Below are positions 50,913-60,793 of a stretch of 64,000 nt of DNA, in pieces. Below the pieces are notes generated by a model. The model saw only the letters and a list, made by a program, of their open reading frames with translations, did not search any database and was not told the DNA's origin. How positions within the stretch are numbered: position 1 is the first letter of the stretch; each line of letters starts with the position of its first letter. Position numbers and translations under genes: made by a program. Origin of the DNA: Pseudonocardia thermophila (lineage in GTDB: Bacteria; Actinomycetota; Actinomycetes; Mycobacteriales; Pseudonocardiaceae); NCBI RefSeq assembly GCF_900142365.1, contig NZ_FRAP01000003.1:62001-126000 (forward strand), written 5' to 3'.

Positions 50913-52106
50913 ATGACCACGAGCACGGGCACGGCCGCGGACCCGGCGCTGCTGCGGGCGCGCACCGCCGTCGTGATCGCGTTCTGGACCTCCGGGGTCG
51001 CGCTGGCCGCGCTGCTCGCCCGGCTGCCCGCCGCCCGGGACGATCTCGGCCTGAACACGGCCGAGCTGGGTCTGCTCCTGCTGTGCGTCTCCGCCTCGTC
51101 GGTCGCGAGCCTGCCCACGGCGGGCCCGGTCGTGGCCCGGTTCGGGCCCGCCCGCACCGTGCTCGGCGGGGCGGTCCTGGTCGGGCTGGGCCAGGTGCTG
51201 GCCGCGCTCGCCCTCGCCACGACCGCCGTGTGGCTGGCCGCGGCCGCGCTGCTCTTCGTCGGGCTCGGCACCGGCGTCTGGGACGTCGCGATGAACGTCG
51301 AGGGCGCCGACGTCGAACGGCGGCTCGGCCGCTCGCTCATGCCGCGCCTGCACGCCGCGTTCTCCATCGGCACGGTCAGCGGCGCCGGCGTGTCCACGGT
51401 CACCGCCGCACTGGACGTGCCGCTCGCCGCGCAGCTGGCAGCGGTCGGGCTCGCCGGGCCGGTGCTGGTCGGGGCCGCCACCCGCTGCTTCCTCGCCGCA
51501 CCTCAGCACACCGGGTCCGCCGAGCCCCGGCCCCGGTTCGGCGTACGGGACGCCTGGCGCGAGCCGCGCACCGTGCTCGTCGGGCTGATGGTGCTCGGCT
51601 TCGCCCTCACCGAGGGCGCGGCCAACGACTGGATCGCCGTCGCGCTCGTCGACGGGCACGGCGCCACGGAGGCGGTCGGGGCCGTCGCGTTCGGCTGCTT
51701 CGTGACCGCGATGACCACCGGGCGCTTCGTCGGCGGCGCCCTGCTCGACCGGTTCGGCCGGGTCGCCGTGCTGCGCGCGACCGCCGTGCTGGCCCTGGCC
51801 GGCCTGCTGCTGGTGCTGTTCGGCGGACCGCTGCCGGTCGTGCTCGCCGGGACCCTGCTGTGGGGGCTGGGGGCCTCGCTGGGCTTCCCGGTCGGGATGA
51901 GCGCAGCCGCCGACGACCCGGAGCGGGCAGCCCCCCGGGTCTCGGCGGTGAGCTCGATCGGTTACGTCGCGTTCCTGGCCGGGCCGCCGCTGATCGGTCC
52001 GCTCGGCCAGCAGTTCGGCATCCTCACCTCGCTGCTCGTGGTGGTGGGTGCCGTCGTGCTCGGCGGCGTCACGAGCGGGGCAGCACGGCCGCTGCCCCGC
52101 CCGTGA
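50913..52106 (+). CDS. MFS transporter
   Basis: 397 residues from ATG 50913, preceded by GGGAGG; an upstream ATG at 50841 would cross the operator. About 12 hydrophobic segments occur. The motif after helix 2 is AGPVVARFGPARTVLGG, and the second half has GRFVGGALLDRFGRVAVLRATA. This resembles the family with FucP/YbjJ-like members (GTGVWDVAMNVEGADVERRLGRSLMPRLHAAFSIGTVSGAG). It probably exports or imports a small solute under LacI control. It converges on the sugC gene with a 6-bp gap. Confidence 0.88.
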   Translation: MTTSTGTAADPALLRARTAVVIAFWTSGVALAALLARLPAARDDLGLNTAELGLLLLCVSASSVASLPTAGPVVARFGPARTVLGGAVLVGLGQVLAALALATTAVWLAAAALLFVGLGTGVWDVAMNVEGADVERRLGRSLMPRLHAAFSIGTVSGAGVSTVTAALDVPLAAQLAAVGLAGPVLVGAATRCFLAAPQHTGSAEPRPRFGVRDAWREPRTVLVGLMVLGFALTEGAANDWIAVALVDGHGATEAVGAVAFGCFVTAMTTGRFVGGALLDRFGRVAVLRATAVLALAGLLLVLFGGPLPVVLAGTLLWGLGASLGFPVGMSAAADDPERAAPRVSAVSSIGYVAFLAGPPLIGPLGQQFGILTSLLVVVGAVVLGGVTSGAARPLPRP

Positions 52107-52112
52107 GACGGG

Positions 52113-53363
52113 TCAGCTCGCCGCCGCGGCCGCGCCGCGCGCCTCGGCGACCTGTGCCTCCCGCTCCTCCGCGGCCATGCGGGTGAGCTCGGCACCGGCC
52201 TCCGCGTCGCGGGTGAGGTTCTCCCCGGTCTTCGGGTCGAACACGTGCACCTTGCGGGTGTCCATCCAGAACTCCGCCTCGTGGCCCTCCCGCATGCGGC
52301 TCGACGCGTCGATGGACACGACGGCCTGGGTGCGCAGCTGGTCGGAGTCCAACTCCCGGGACAGGTCGCGCAGCTGGTTGACGATCTCCTCGGGCGCCTC
52401 GAACGGGATGTAGGCGAACTGTGCGTCGCCGAGCCACTCGGTGACGTCCACGCGCGCGGTGAACGTGATGCCGCGGTCGCGCTTGGCGTCGTCCACCAGC
52501 TTGGCGTCCTCGAAGTACTCCGGGCGGACACCGACGAGCACCAGGTCGCGGTCGCCGACGGCGGCGGCGCGGCGCTCGTCCAGCGTGAACTCGCCGAACG
52601 GGAAGCGGACGCGTCCGCCCGAGACGCTCGCCGGCAGGAAGTTCATCGGCGGTGAGCCGATGAACCCGGCGACGAACAGGTTGGCCGGCTGCTCGTAGAG
52701 CTCCCGCGGCGACGCGACCTGCTGGACCACGCCCTTGCGCAGCACGCACACCCGGTCGCCGAGGGTCATGGCCTCGGTCTGGTCGTGGGTGACGTAGATG
52801 GTGGTGATGCCCAGCCGCCGCTGCAGCCGGGCGATCTCCGTGCGCATCTGGCCGCGCAGCTTCGCGTCGAGGTTCGACAGCGGCTCGTCGAACAGGAACA
52901 CCTCGGCGTCGCGGACGATCGCACGGCCCATGGCGACGCGCTGGCGCTGACCACCGGAGAGGTTGGCCGGCTTGCGCTCCAGGTGCTCCTTCAGCTCCAG
53001 CACCTCGGCGGCCTCGTTGACGCGGCGGCGCACCTCGTCGTCCGGCACCTTCTGCAGGCGCAGCGGGAACGCGATGTTCTCGAAGACGGTCAGGTGCGGG
53101 TAGAGCGCGTAGTTCTGGAACACCATCGCCAGGTTGCGCTCGCGCGGGGCCAGGTCGTTGACCCGCTTACCGCCGATGATCATGTCGCCGGAGGTGATGT
53201 CCTCCAACCCGACGACCATCCGCAGCAGCGTGGACTTCCCGCACCCCGACGGCCCGACGAGGATCATGAACTCGCCGTCGGCGATGTCCAGGCTCACGTC
53301 GTTCACCGCGGGGTAGCCGTCCCCGTACTTCTTCACGATGTTGCGCATCTCGACCGAAGCCAT
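52113..53363 (-). CDS. sugC: ABC transporter ATP-binding protein (SugC/MsmK type)
   Basis: 416 residues from ATG 53363. Walker A GPSGCGKST (37-45), LSGGQRQRVAMGRAIV, Walker B VFLFDEPLSNLDAKLRGQM and the His switch TIYVTHDQTEAMTLGDRV are intact. C-terminal TOBE/regulatory domains of the MalK class follow, ending in a non-standard tail of about 50 residues (Ala/Glu-rich). It energises the lpqY-sugAB importer; it is last in the operon, 6 bp after sugB. Its order lpqY-sugA-sugB-sugC equals that of the mycobacterial trehalose-recycling transporter. Confidence 0.92.
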   Translation of the reverse strand: MASVEMRNIVKKYGDGYPAVNDVSLDIADGEFMILVGPSGCGKSTLLRMVVGLEDITSGDMIIGGKRVNDLAPRERNLAMVFQNYALYPHLTVFENIAFPLRLQKVPDDEVRRRVNEAAEVLELKEHLERKPANLSGGQRQRVAMGRAIVRDAEVFLFDEPLSNLDAKLRGQMRTEIARLQRRLGITTIYVTHDQTEAMTLGDRVCVLRKGVVQQVASPRELYEQPANLFVAGFIGSPPMNFLPASVSGGRVRFPFGEFTLDERRAAAVGDRDLVLVGVRPEYFEDAKLVDDAKRDRGITFTARVDVTEWLGDAQFAYIPFEAPEEIVNQLRDLSRELDSDQLRTQAVVSIDASSRMREGHEAEFWMDTRKVHVFDPKTGENLTRDAEAGAELTRMAAEEREAQVAEARGAAAAAS

Positions 53364-53369
53364 TGCCGA

Positions 53370-54212
53370 CTACCCCTTCACCGCACCGTTGGTCAGACCG
53401 GCGACGATGCGCCGCTGGAAGAGCAGGACCAGGATGATGACCGGAATCGTCACGATCACGGCGGCGGCCGCGATCGCGCCGGTCGGGTCCTCGAACTGCG
53501 ACGCGCCGGAGAACAACCCGAGCGCCGCGGGAACGGGTCGCGCCGCCGAGGTGGAGGTCAGCGAGATCCCGTAGACGAAGTCGTTCCACGCCAGGAAGAA
53601 GGCGATGATCGCGGTGGTGAACACCCCCGGGGCCGCGAGCGGAACGATCACCTTGCGGAACGCCTGCCAGCTGGTGGCGCCGTCCACCTGCGCCGCCTGC
53701 TCCATCTCCCACGGGATCTCCCGGAAGAACGCCGACATCGTCCAGATGGAGATGGGCAGGGTCAGCGACAGGTACGGGATGATCAGGCCCGGCCAGGTGT
53801 CGTAGAGCCCGATCTGGCGCCAGAGGTTGAACAGCGGCGTGACGATCGAGATCACCGGGAAGATCGCCACCGCGAGCGCCGTGGACAGGATGATCTTCTT
53901 GCCCGGGAAGTCCAGGCGGGCGATCGCGTACGCCGCGAACATCGACAGGATGCAGGCCAGCGCCGTCGCGATCAGGCAGATCCCGAACGAGTTGACCAGC
54001 GCCGGCAGGAACAGCTCTGCCGCGTCACCGGCCAGGATCAGCTCGTAGTTCTCCCACGTGAAGATCGTCGGCAGGAACTGGCCGTTGGAGATGTCGGCCG
54101 GCGCCTTGAGCGACAGCGAGACGATCCACGCGATCGGGAACAGCGCGTAGATGACGATCGCGATTCCCGCGATGATCCACCACGTCTTCTCGCGCGTCGA
54201 CATCGTTGACAT
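53370..54212 (-). CDS. sugB: Carbohydrate ABC transporter permease (SugB)
   Basis: 280 residues from ATG 54212. Six membrane helices; the EAA loop reads EQAAQVDGATSWQAFRKVIVPLAAPG. The C-terminal end FQRRIVAGLTNGAVKG is almost identical to that of mycobacterial SugB as I remember it, as is ASQFEDPTGAIAAAAVIVTIPV. It is one half of the membrane channel with SugA. It starts 1 bp before the SugA gene's end. Confidence 0.92.
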   Translation of the reverse strand: MSTMSTREKTWWIIAGIAIVIYALFPIAWIVSLSLKAPADISNGQFLPTIFTWENYELILAGDAAELFLPALVNSFGICLIATALACILSMFAAYAIARLDFPGKKIILSTALAVAIFPVISIVTPLFNLWRQIGLYDTWPGLIIPYLSLTLPISIWTMSAFFREIPWEMEQAAQVDGATSWQAFRKVIVPLAAPGVFTTAIIAFFLAWNDFVYGISLTSTSAARPVPAALGLFSGASQFEDPTGAIAAAAVIVTIPVIILVLLFQRRIVAGLTNGAVKG

Positions 54213-55187
54213 CTACTTGTCCCCCCGAGCCTGCGACAGGTCGACCTTGAACAGCTTGATGAACCCGAAGGCGATGATCACCACCGACAGGAACAGCAGC
54301 ACCGACACCGCCGAGCCCATCCCGATCTCCAACCTCGAGATCGTCTGGCGATAGGCCAGGAACGAGACCGTCTCGGTGCCGTTGGCGCCGGCGGTCATGA
54401 CGAACACGCTGTCGAAGATCCGGAAGGCGTCGAGCGTGCGGAACAGCAGCGCCACCATGATCGCCGCCTTCATGTTCGGGATCGTGACCCGCCACAGCCG
54501 CTGCCACCACGTGGCGCCGTCGACCTGAGCGGCCTCCTGCAGCACGTCGGGCACCTGCGCGAGCCCGGCGAGCAGCAGCAGCGAGATGAACGGGGTGGTC
54601 TTCCAGATCTCGGCCAGGCAGATCACGAACAGCGACGAGCCGAACCCGCCGAACCAGTCGGTGTCCGCCGAGATGCCCGGCAGCCAGGAGAACCAGCTGT
54701 TGACGAAGCCCGAGGTCAGGTCGAACGCGAACTGCCAGGCGAACGCCGAGACGACCGTGATGATCGCGTAGGGCAGCAGGATCGCCGCCCGCAGGATCGG
54801 TCGCAGCCCCCGCAGCGCCTTGAGCATCACCAGCGCCAGCGCGAAGCCGAGCACCAGCTCGACCGCGACCGTGATGATCGTGATCAGCGCGGTGACGGCG
54901 AACGACTGCCACCACAGGGCGTCGGTGAGCACGACCCAGTAGTTGCCCAGCCCCACGAACTCCCGGTTGGCCGGGTCGGTGAGCCGGTAGGAGAACAGCG
55001 AGTCCCACACCGCCTGCAGGATCGGGTAGGCGGTGACCAGCAGCATCACCGCGAACGCCGGACCGGCGAGCAGCCAGCCGAGCCTGCGCTCGGCCTTCGC
55101 GCGGTCGCTGGCGCCGTTGCGCGTGCGGTGCGCGCCGGTCGTGCGGGTGTCCGCCTCCGGCGCCGCGGGCGGGGTCGTCGTGGTCAC
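54213..55187 (-). CDS. sugA: Carbohydrate ABC transporter permease (SugA)
   Basis: 324 residues from GTG 55187; GTGA overlap with the lipoprotein gene. The N-terminal 45 residues are hydrophilic, then six helices. Segments LPYAIITVVSAFAW, AEIWKTTPFISLLLLAGLAQVPD, EAAQVDGATWWQRLWRVTIPNMKAAI and VALLFRTLDAFRIFD match mycobacterial SugA closely. SugA-SugB form the pore of an importer that takes trehalose released during cell-wall mycolate transfer in mycobacteria. In this organism trehalose or another disaccharide is expected. Confidence 0.92.
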   Translation of the reverse strand: MTTTTPPAAPEADTRTTGAHRTRNGASDRAKAERRLGWLLAGPAFAVMLLVTAYPILQAVWDSLFSYRLTDPANREFVGLGNYWVVLTDALWWQSFAVTALITIITVAVELVLGFALALVMLKALRGLRPILRAAILLPYAIITVVSAFAWQFAFDLTSGFVNSWFSWLPGISADTDWFGGFGSSLFVICLAEIWKTTPFISLLLLAGLAQVPDVLQEAAQVDGATWWQRLWRVTIPNMKAAIMVALLFRTLDAFRIFDSVFVMTAGANGTETVSFLAYRQTISRLEIGMGSAVSVLLFLSVVIIAFGFIKLFKVDLSQARGDK

Positions 55188-56494
55188 AGCAGTTCCTCCC
55201 CGGCGAGGACGGATCGGATGAGCTCGGCGGCAGCCGGTCCGGTGCCGCTGTTCACGTCCGTCGGTGGGTGGTAGACGCGCTGCAGGCTGCCCGAGACCTC
55301 GCTGTAGTACGCGGTCTGCGGCCGCGGCTTCGCGAGCTGCAGCGACTGCGCGATCACCGGGGCCATCGGGAAGTCCGCCAGCACCTCGGGATCGGTGTAG
55401 ACCGACAGCTTCGACGCGGGGTTGCCGTTGCTGACGAAGTAGTACTTCTGGTTGTCCGCCGAGACGATGCACTCGGCGGCCTTGTAGGCCAGGTCGGGGT
55501 GGTTGCTCGTCGAGCTGATGCCCAGGTTGATCCCGCCGTAGGGCGGGGCGGCGGGCTTGTCGGCGTCGACGCGCGGGTAGAGGGCCCACCCGAAGTCGTC
55601 GATGACGGCCTTGTCCAGCGTGCCGTCCTCGACGCCGCTCTCGGCGCGGCTCCACACGAACGGCCAGTTGACCATGAACGACGCGGCGCCGGACTCGAAC
55701 GCGGCGGCGTTCTGGTCCTCGCCGGAGGTGGTGAACGCCGGTCCGGCGACCCCGCTCGTCGCGACCTCGGCCATCACCTCCGACGCCCGCTGCGACTGCG
55801 GCGAGTCCAGCCCGAGCTGGATCTCCTGCGGCTTGTCGGCGTTGCCGGTGATCACCGCGCCGCCCGCGGACTCGATGAGCGCGTTGAGCCACACGACCAG
55901 CGACTCCGCCCGCCGGCCCTGCACGGCGATCGTGGTGTTCTGCGACTTCGCCGCCTCGATCAGCTGGTCCCACGTGACCGGCTGGGACATGTCCAGCCCG
56001 GCGCGCTCGGCGACCGACTTCTTGTACCAGAGCAGCTGCGTGTTGGCCCAGAACGGCACCGCCACCAGCTTCCCGTTCCAGGTCGCGCCCTCCACGGCGC
56101 TGGCGGCGACGCCGTCGGTGACCCGCCGCGCGACGTCGTCCGGCACCGGCGCCAGGAAGCCCGCCTGCGAGAACTCCGGGATGTACGGCGGGTCCAGGCT
56201 CATCAGGTCGATCGAGTCGTCCCCGGCCGCCAGCCGGCGCACCAGCTGCTGGCGCTGCTCAGAGGCCTCCCGGGGCAGGACCGAGATCGCGATCCGGTAC
56301 TCGCCGCCCGCTGCGGCCGTGCACCGCTCGGCGATCTCCTTCTGCCCGCCGGAGTCCGGGTTGATGTACCAGGTCAGAACGGGCGGACCGGACTGTCCGC
56401 CCCCACATCCCGCGAGCGTGCCGAGCAGGACGACCGCGGCGAGCACGGCCGGTCCGCGCCGCCGCAGCGGCAGCGTCCATCGTGGACGAGGCAT
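55184..56494 (-). CDS. lpqY: Extracellular sugar-binding lipoprotein (LpqY-like)
   Basis: 436 residues from ATG 56494. A positively charged start, hydrophobic core and lipobox TLAGCGG (Cys30) define a lipoprotein signal. The mature part is a family-1 solute-binding protein: VLPREASEQRQQLVRRLAAGDDSIDLMSLDPPYIPEFSQAGFL is characteristic of the LpqY group. It is the first gene of lpqY-sugABC, coupled to sugA by 4 bp. Specificity for trehalose is inferred from synteny and similarity only. Confidence 0.9.
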   Translation of the reverse strand: MPRPRWTLPLRRRGPAVLAAVVLLGTLAGCGGGQSGPPVLTWYINPDSGGQKEIAERCTAAAGGEYRIAISVLPREASEQRQQLVRRLAAGDDSIDLMSLDPPYIPEFSQAGFLAPVPDDVARRVTDGVAASAVEGATWNGKLVAVPFWANTQLLWYKKSVAERAGLDMSQPVTWDQLIEAAKSQNTTIAVQGRRAESLVVWLNALIESAGGAVITGNADKPQEIQLGLDSPQSQRASEVMAEVATSGVAGPAFTTSGEDQNAAAFESGAASFMVNWPFVWSRAESGVEDGTLDKAVIDDFGWALYPRVDADKPAAPPYGGINLGISSTSNHPDLAYKAAECIVSADNQKYYFVSNGNPASKLSVYTDPEVLADFPMAPVIAQSLQLAKPRPQTAYYSEVSGSLQRVYHPPTDVNSGTGPAAAELIRSVLAGEELL

Positions 56495-56663
56495 GCGTTC
56501 TCCTCCGACTCTCCGGGCGTTCGGGGCAACACCGGACCACCCGCCCCCCTCGGATCGTCACCTCTCGCCGTGACGCACGCCACTCGTGAACAGAGATCGT
56601 GACCGAGACGCGACCCTCTGTCGCTGTTCCGGAGTCCGTTCAGCGGATGGCTCGTTCGGCGGT

Positions 56664-57443
56664 TCAGCCCGCGAACCAGCCCATCCGGCGGCTGATCTCC
56701 TTGGTCGCGGCCAGCAGCGGTTCGAGGCAGGCCTCCAGGCGCCGCTCGTCGAGCCGGTAGGACGGCCCCGACACCGACACCGCGGCGATCACCTCGCCGG
56801 ACCGGTCGAGCACCGGCGCCGCCAGCGCGTTCAGCCCGACCTCGTACTCCTCGACGGCGGTGGCGCAGCCGCGCTGGACCACCCGGGCCAGCTCGGCCTC
56901 CAGCCGGGCGCGGTCGACGATCGTGCGCGGGGTGTGCCGCGGCACACCGGACGCGGCGAGCAGCGCGGACCGCTGCGCCGGCCCGACGGCGGCGAGCAGC
57001 ACCTTCCCGCTGGCGGTGCAGTGCAGCGGGGTGAGCTTGCCGATCCAGTTGTGGGTGGCCACCGTCGACGGCCCGCGGGCCTGGTCGACGTTGACCGCCC
57101 AGTGCTCCTGCAGCACCGCGACGTTGACGGTCTCGCCCACCTCGGCGGCCAGCTCGGCGCACACGGCGCGGCCCTGCCGGGTGACGTCGAGGTTGTCGGT
57201 GACGGCGCCGGCGAGCGGGATCAGCCCGAACCCGAGGCGGTACTTGCCGCGCTGGGCGGACTGCTCGACCAGCCCGCGGTTCTCCAGCGCACCGAGCAAC
57301 CGGAACGCGGTCGACTTGTGGACGGCGATCTCCGCGGCCACTTCCGTGACGCCGGCTTCGCCCTTGCGGGCCAGGATCTCCAGGACGCTGATGGCGCGGT
57401 CGACGGACTGCACACCGCCCGCACGGCCGGCCGTGTTGCCCAT
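56664..57443 (-). CDS. IclR-family transcriptional regulator
   Basis: 259 residues from ATG 57443. The winged HTH lies at about 12-70 (SVDRAISVLEILARKGEAGVTEVAAEIAVHKSTAFRLLGALENRGLVEQ). The IclR effector domain follows with GKLTPLHCTASGKVLLAA and ISVSGPSYRL-type end (VSVSGPSYRLDERRL). It diverges from betB with a 69-bp gap; IclR proteins commonly control catabolic and osmoprotectant genes from this position. Likely effector: choline or betaine aldehyde (inference). Confidence 0.92.
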   Translation of the reverse strand: MGNTAGRAGGVQSVDRAISVLEILARKGEAGVTEVAAEIAVHKSTAFRLLGALENRGLVEQSAQRGKYRLGFGLIPLAGAVTDNLDVTRQGRAVCAELAAEVGETVNVAVLQEHWAVNVDQARGPSTVATHNWIGKLTPLHCTASGKVLLAAVGPAQRSALLAASGVPRHTPRTIVDRARLEAELARVVQRGCATAVEEYEVGLNALAAPVLDRSGEVIAAVSVSGPSYRLDERRLEACLEPLLAATKEISRRMGWFAG

Positions 57444-57512
57444 GGCGCAACCATACGCGGCAATTGGTGGGACATGACTTGACGTGCGGCGTCCCGTGAG
57501 GACGATGCGCTC

Positions 57513-59003
57513 ATGCCCAGCGTCGGACCACCGCAGCGGCCCAGCCTGTTCGTCGGGGGCACCTGGACGAGCGGCTCGGGCGGCGCGGTGGACGTCCACA
57601 ACCCGTTCGACGGCAGCGTCGTCGCCACGATCGACCAGGCGGGCCCCGACGACGTGATCCGCGCGGTGGCCGCCGCGCGCACCGCGTTCGACACCGGCCC
57701 GTGGCCGACCACCCCGGTCGCGGAGCGGGCAGCGCTGCTGCGGCGGGTCGCGGAGCTGCTCGTGCGCGACAAGGAGGAGATCGCGCGCGTCGAGACGCTG
57801 GACACCGGCAAGACGCTCAAGGAGAGCCGCATCGACGTCGACGACGTCACCGCGGTGTTCCGCTACTACGCCGACCTGGCCGACAAGGAGGCCGGCCGGA
57901 TCGTCGACGTGGGGCTGGCGCACGTCGTGTCGCGGGTGGTGCCGGTCCCGGTCGGGGTCTGCGCGCTCATCACGCCGTGGAACTACCCGCTGCTGCAGCT
58001 GTCGTGGAAGGTCGCGCCCTGCCTGGCGGCCGGCAACACCTGCGTGATCAAGCCGAGCGAGGTCACCCCGCTCACCTCGATCATGCTGGTGCACCTGCTG
58101 GAGGAGGCCGGCGTGCCGGAGGGGGTGGTCAACCTCGTGCTCGGCGACGGGCCGACGGTCGGTGCCCCGCTCACCGAGCACGACGACGTCGACATGGTCA
58201 GCTTCACCGGCGGGCTCGCCACCGGGCAGGCGATCATCCGCGCCTCGGCCACCACGGTGAAGCGAGTCGCCGTGGAGCTGGGCGGCAAGAACCCCAACGT
58301 CGTCTTCGCCGACACCCCGCTCGACCTGGCCGCCGACTGGGCGATCACCGCAGCGTTCCTGCACTCCGGGCAGGTCTGCTCGGCCGGCGCGCGGCTGATC
58401 GTCGAGGACGCGCTGCACGACGAACTGGTCGCCGAGATCGCCCGCCGCGCCGAGCGGATCCGCCTGGGCAACGGGCTGGACCCAGCCAGCGAGTGCGGGC
58501 CGCTGGTGTCGGCCGCGCAGCTGGCCAAGATCGAGGACTACGTCGCATCGGCGCTGGCCGAGGGCGCCCGGCTGGTCTGCGGCGGGCGGCGCCCGGACGA
58601 TCCCGCGCTCAAGGACGGCTTCTTCTACCGGCCCACCGTGTTCGCCGACGTCACCCGCGACATGCGCGTCGTGCGCGAGGAGACGTTCGGCCCGATCCTC
58701 ACCGTCGAGCGCTTCACCACCGAGGACGAGGCGATCGCGCTGGCCAACGACACCCACTACGGGCTGGCCGGGGCGGTGTGGACCGCCGACCAGGCGCGGG
58801 CGCACCGCGTGGCGTCCGCGCTGCGGCACGGCACGGTGTGGATCAACGACTACCACCCGTACGTGCCCGGTGCCGAGTGGGGCGGCATGGGGCGGTCCGG
58901 GAACGGACGTGAGCTGGGCCCGACCGGGCTGGCCGAGTACCAGGAGCACAAGCACGTGTGGCACAACACCGCGCCGGAACCGGCGGGGTGGTTCGAGGGG
59001 TGA
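57513..59003 (+). CDS. betB: Betaine-aldehyde dehydrogenase
   Basis: 496 residues from ATG 57513. It is an NAD(P)-dependent aldehyde dehydrogenase with WNYPLLQLSWKVAPCLAAGNTCVIKPSE, the catalytic Glu255 in VELGGKNPN and nucleophile Cys289 in GQVCSAGAR; EETFGPILTV follows. The C-terminal WINDYHPYVPGAEWGGMGRSGNGRELG and overall fit resemble betaine aldehyde dehydrogenases. It converts betaine aldehyde to glycine betaine, an osmoprotectant. It leads an operon with a choline dehydrogenase and a BCCT choline transporter and faces an IclR gene. Confidence 0.92.
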   Translation: MPSVGPPQRPSLFVGGTWTSGSGGAVDVHNPFDGSVVATIDQAGPDDVIRAVAAARTAFDTGPWPTTPVAERAALLRRVAELLVRDKEEIARVETLDTGKTLKESRIDVDDVTAVFRYYADLADKEAGRIVDVGLAHVVSRVVPVPVGVCALITPWNYPLLQLSWKVAPCLAAGNTCVIKPSEVTPLTSIMLVHLLEEAGVPEGVVNLVLGDGPTVGAPLTEHDDVDMVSFTGGLATGQAIIRASATTVKRVAVELGGKNPNVVFADTPLDLAADWAITAAFLHSGQVCSAGARLIVEDALHDELVAEIARRAERIRLGNGLDPASECGPLVSAAQLAKIEDYVASALAEGARLVCGGRRPDDPALKDGFFYRPTVFADVTRDMRVVREETFGPILTVERFTTEDEAIALANDTHYGLAGAVWTADQARAHRVASALRHGTVWINDYHPYVPGAEWGGMGRSGNGRELGPTGLAEYQEHKHVWHNTAPEPAGWFEG

Positions 59004-59033
59004 CCCCGTAGCCGATCGACCGAGAGGCCCACC

Positions 59034-59084
59034 ATGAGTTCCACAGCACGCACCGGGTCGGACCAGCGGAAGGCCCGAGCATGA
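59034..59084 (+). CDS. 16-codon mini-ORF coupled to betA
   Basis: ATG 59034 is preceded by GAGAGG with a 6-base spacer. It encodes [16 protein letters not shown] and its TGA (59082-59084) overlaps the betA ATG in ATGA. No paralog or domain is recognised. It may be a leader peptide that couples translation to betA, or simply a chance frame. betA also has its own GGAAGG site inside the mini-ORF. Confidence 0.5.
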   Translation: MSSTARTGSDQRKARA

Positions 59085-60793
59085 GCGACAGGTACGACAT
59101 CGTGATCGTGGGCGGGGGCTCCGCCGGGTGCGTGCTGGCGAACCGGCTGTCGGTCGATCCGTCGACCAGCGTGCTGGTGCTGGAGGCTGGTCGCAGCGAC
59201 TGGCGCATCGACCCGTTCATCCACATGCCGGCCGCGCTGCCGTACCCGATCGGCAACCCGCTCTACGACTGGCGCTACGAGTCCGAGCCCGAGCCGTTCA
59301 TGAACGGGCGGCGCATCTACCACGCCCGCGGCAAGGTGCTCGGCGGCTCCAGCAGCATCAACGGCATGATCTTCCAGCGGGGCAACCCGCTGGACTACCA
59401 GCGCTGGGGTGCCGACGAGGGCATGCAGACCTGGGACTACGCCCACTGCCTGCCCTACTTCAAGCGGATGGAGACCTGCACCGCGGGCGCCGACCTGTGG
59501 CGCGGCGGGTCAGGGCCGCTGCACCTGGAGCGGGGGCCGGCGACCAGCCCGCTGTTCGGGGCGTTCTTCGAAGCCGTCCAGCAGGCCGGCTACCCGCTCA
59601 CCGACGACGTGAACGGCTACCGCCAGGAAGGCTTCGGCAAGTTCGACCGCAACGTCAAGCGGGGCAGGCGGTGGAGCGCGGCGCGCGCCTACCTGCACCC
59701 GGTGAGGAACCGCAAGAACCTCACCGTGCACACGCTGTCGTTCGTCACCGGGCTGCGCACCCGCGGCAACCGCGTCGTCGGCGTGGAGTACCTGCGCGGC
59801 GGGCGGTTGCGGCGCACCGTGGAGGCGGGCGAGGTCATCCTGTGCGGCGGCGCGATCAACTCCCCGCAGCTGCTGCAGCTGGCCGGCATCGGCAGCGCGA
59901 GCGAGCTCGAGCAGCTGGGCATCAAGGTCATCGCGGACCTGCCGGGCGTGGGGGAGAACCTGCAGGACCACCTGGAGGTCTACCTCCAGCACGCCTGCAA
60001 GCAGCCGGTGTCGATCGCCCCGTGGCTCAAGCACCGGCACAAGCCGCGCATCGGCGCGGAGTGGCTGTTCCTGCGCAGCGGCGTCGGCGCGTCCAACCAC
60101 TTCGAGGCGGGCGGGTTCATCCGCAGCAACGACCGGGTGGACTACCCGAACACGATGTTCCACTTCCTGCCGATCGCCATCCGCTACGACGGCAGCCGGC
60201 CCGCCGCCGAGCACGGCTACCAGGTGCACATCGGCCCGATGTACTCCGACGTGCGCGGCACCCTCAAGATCACCTCGACGGACCCGCGCAAGCACCCGGC
60301 CCTGCGGTTCAACTACCTGTCGACGGAGAACGACCGCCGCGAGTGGATCGAGATCATCCGCGCCGCCCGGCACATCCTCGGCCAGCCGGCCTTCGCCGCG
60401 TTCGACGCCGGCGAGATCTCGCCGGGGCCGAGCGTCGAGACCGACCAGGAGATCCTGGACTGGGTCGCGCGGGACGCCGAGACCGCGCTGCACCCGTCGT
60501 GCACCGCCAAGATGGGCACCGACGAGATGAGCGTGGTCGATCCGCTGACCATGCGCGTGCACGGCGTGGACGGCCTGCGCGTCGTCGACGCCTCGGTGAT
60601 GCCGTACGTGACCAACGGCAACATCTACGCCCCGGTGGTCATGCTGGCTGAGAAGGCCGCCGACATCATCCTCGGCAACGAGCCGCTCGCCCCGCTCGAG
60701 GTCCCGTACTACCGCTACCGCGACAACACCCCGCTCTACCCGCCGGGGGATCCCCGCAACGCCCTCGTCGACCAGTCCGGAGGCGCGCGATGA
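59081..60793 (+). CDS. betA: Choline dehydrogenase (GMC oxidoreductase)
   Basis: 570 residues from ATG 59081. FAD motif [17 protein letters not shown] at the start, [18 protein letters not shown] (PROSITE GMC signature 1), [21 protein letters not shown] (signature 2), and the C-terminal catalytic HPSCTAKMG (His) and [10 protein letters not shown] (Asn) pair are all present. It oxidises choline to betaine aldehyde at the membrane or in the cytoplasm. Length matches E. coli BetA (about 556). It overlaps the BCCT gene by 4 bp. Confidence 0.94.
   Translation: MSDRYDIVIVGGGSAGCVLANRLSVDPSTSVLVLEAGRSDWRIDPFIHMPAALPYPIGNPLYDWRYESEPEPFMNGRRIYHARGKVLGGSSSINGMIFQRGNPLDYQRWGADEGMQTWDYAHCLPYFKRMETCTAGADLWRGGSGPLHLERGPATSPLFGAFFEAVQQAGYPLTDDVNGYRQEGFGKFDRNVKRGRRWSAARAYLHPVRNRKNLTVHTLSFVTGLRTRGNRVVGVEYLRGGRLRRTVEAGEVILCGGAINSPQLLQLAGIGSASELEQLGIKVIADLPGVGENLQDHLEVYLQHACKQPVSIAPWLKHRHKPRIGAEWLFLRSGVGASNHFEAGGFIRSNDRVDYPNTMFHFLPIAIRYDGSRPAAEHGYQVHIGPMYSDVRGTLKITSTDPRKHPALRFNYLSTENDRREWIEIIRAARHILGQPAFAAFDAGEISPGPSVETDQEILDWVARDAETALHPSCTAKMGTDEMSVVDPLTMRVHGVDGLRVVDASVMPYVTNGNIYAPVVMLAEKAADIILGNEPLAPLEVPYYRYRDNTPLYPPGDPRNALVDQSGGAR

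Noticed and set aside
55184..55973. Long minus-strand frame extending sugA into the lpqY gene
   Set aside because: The GTG at 55187 in GTGA overlap fits SugA's N-terminus; the rest is the wrong frame of lpqY.
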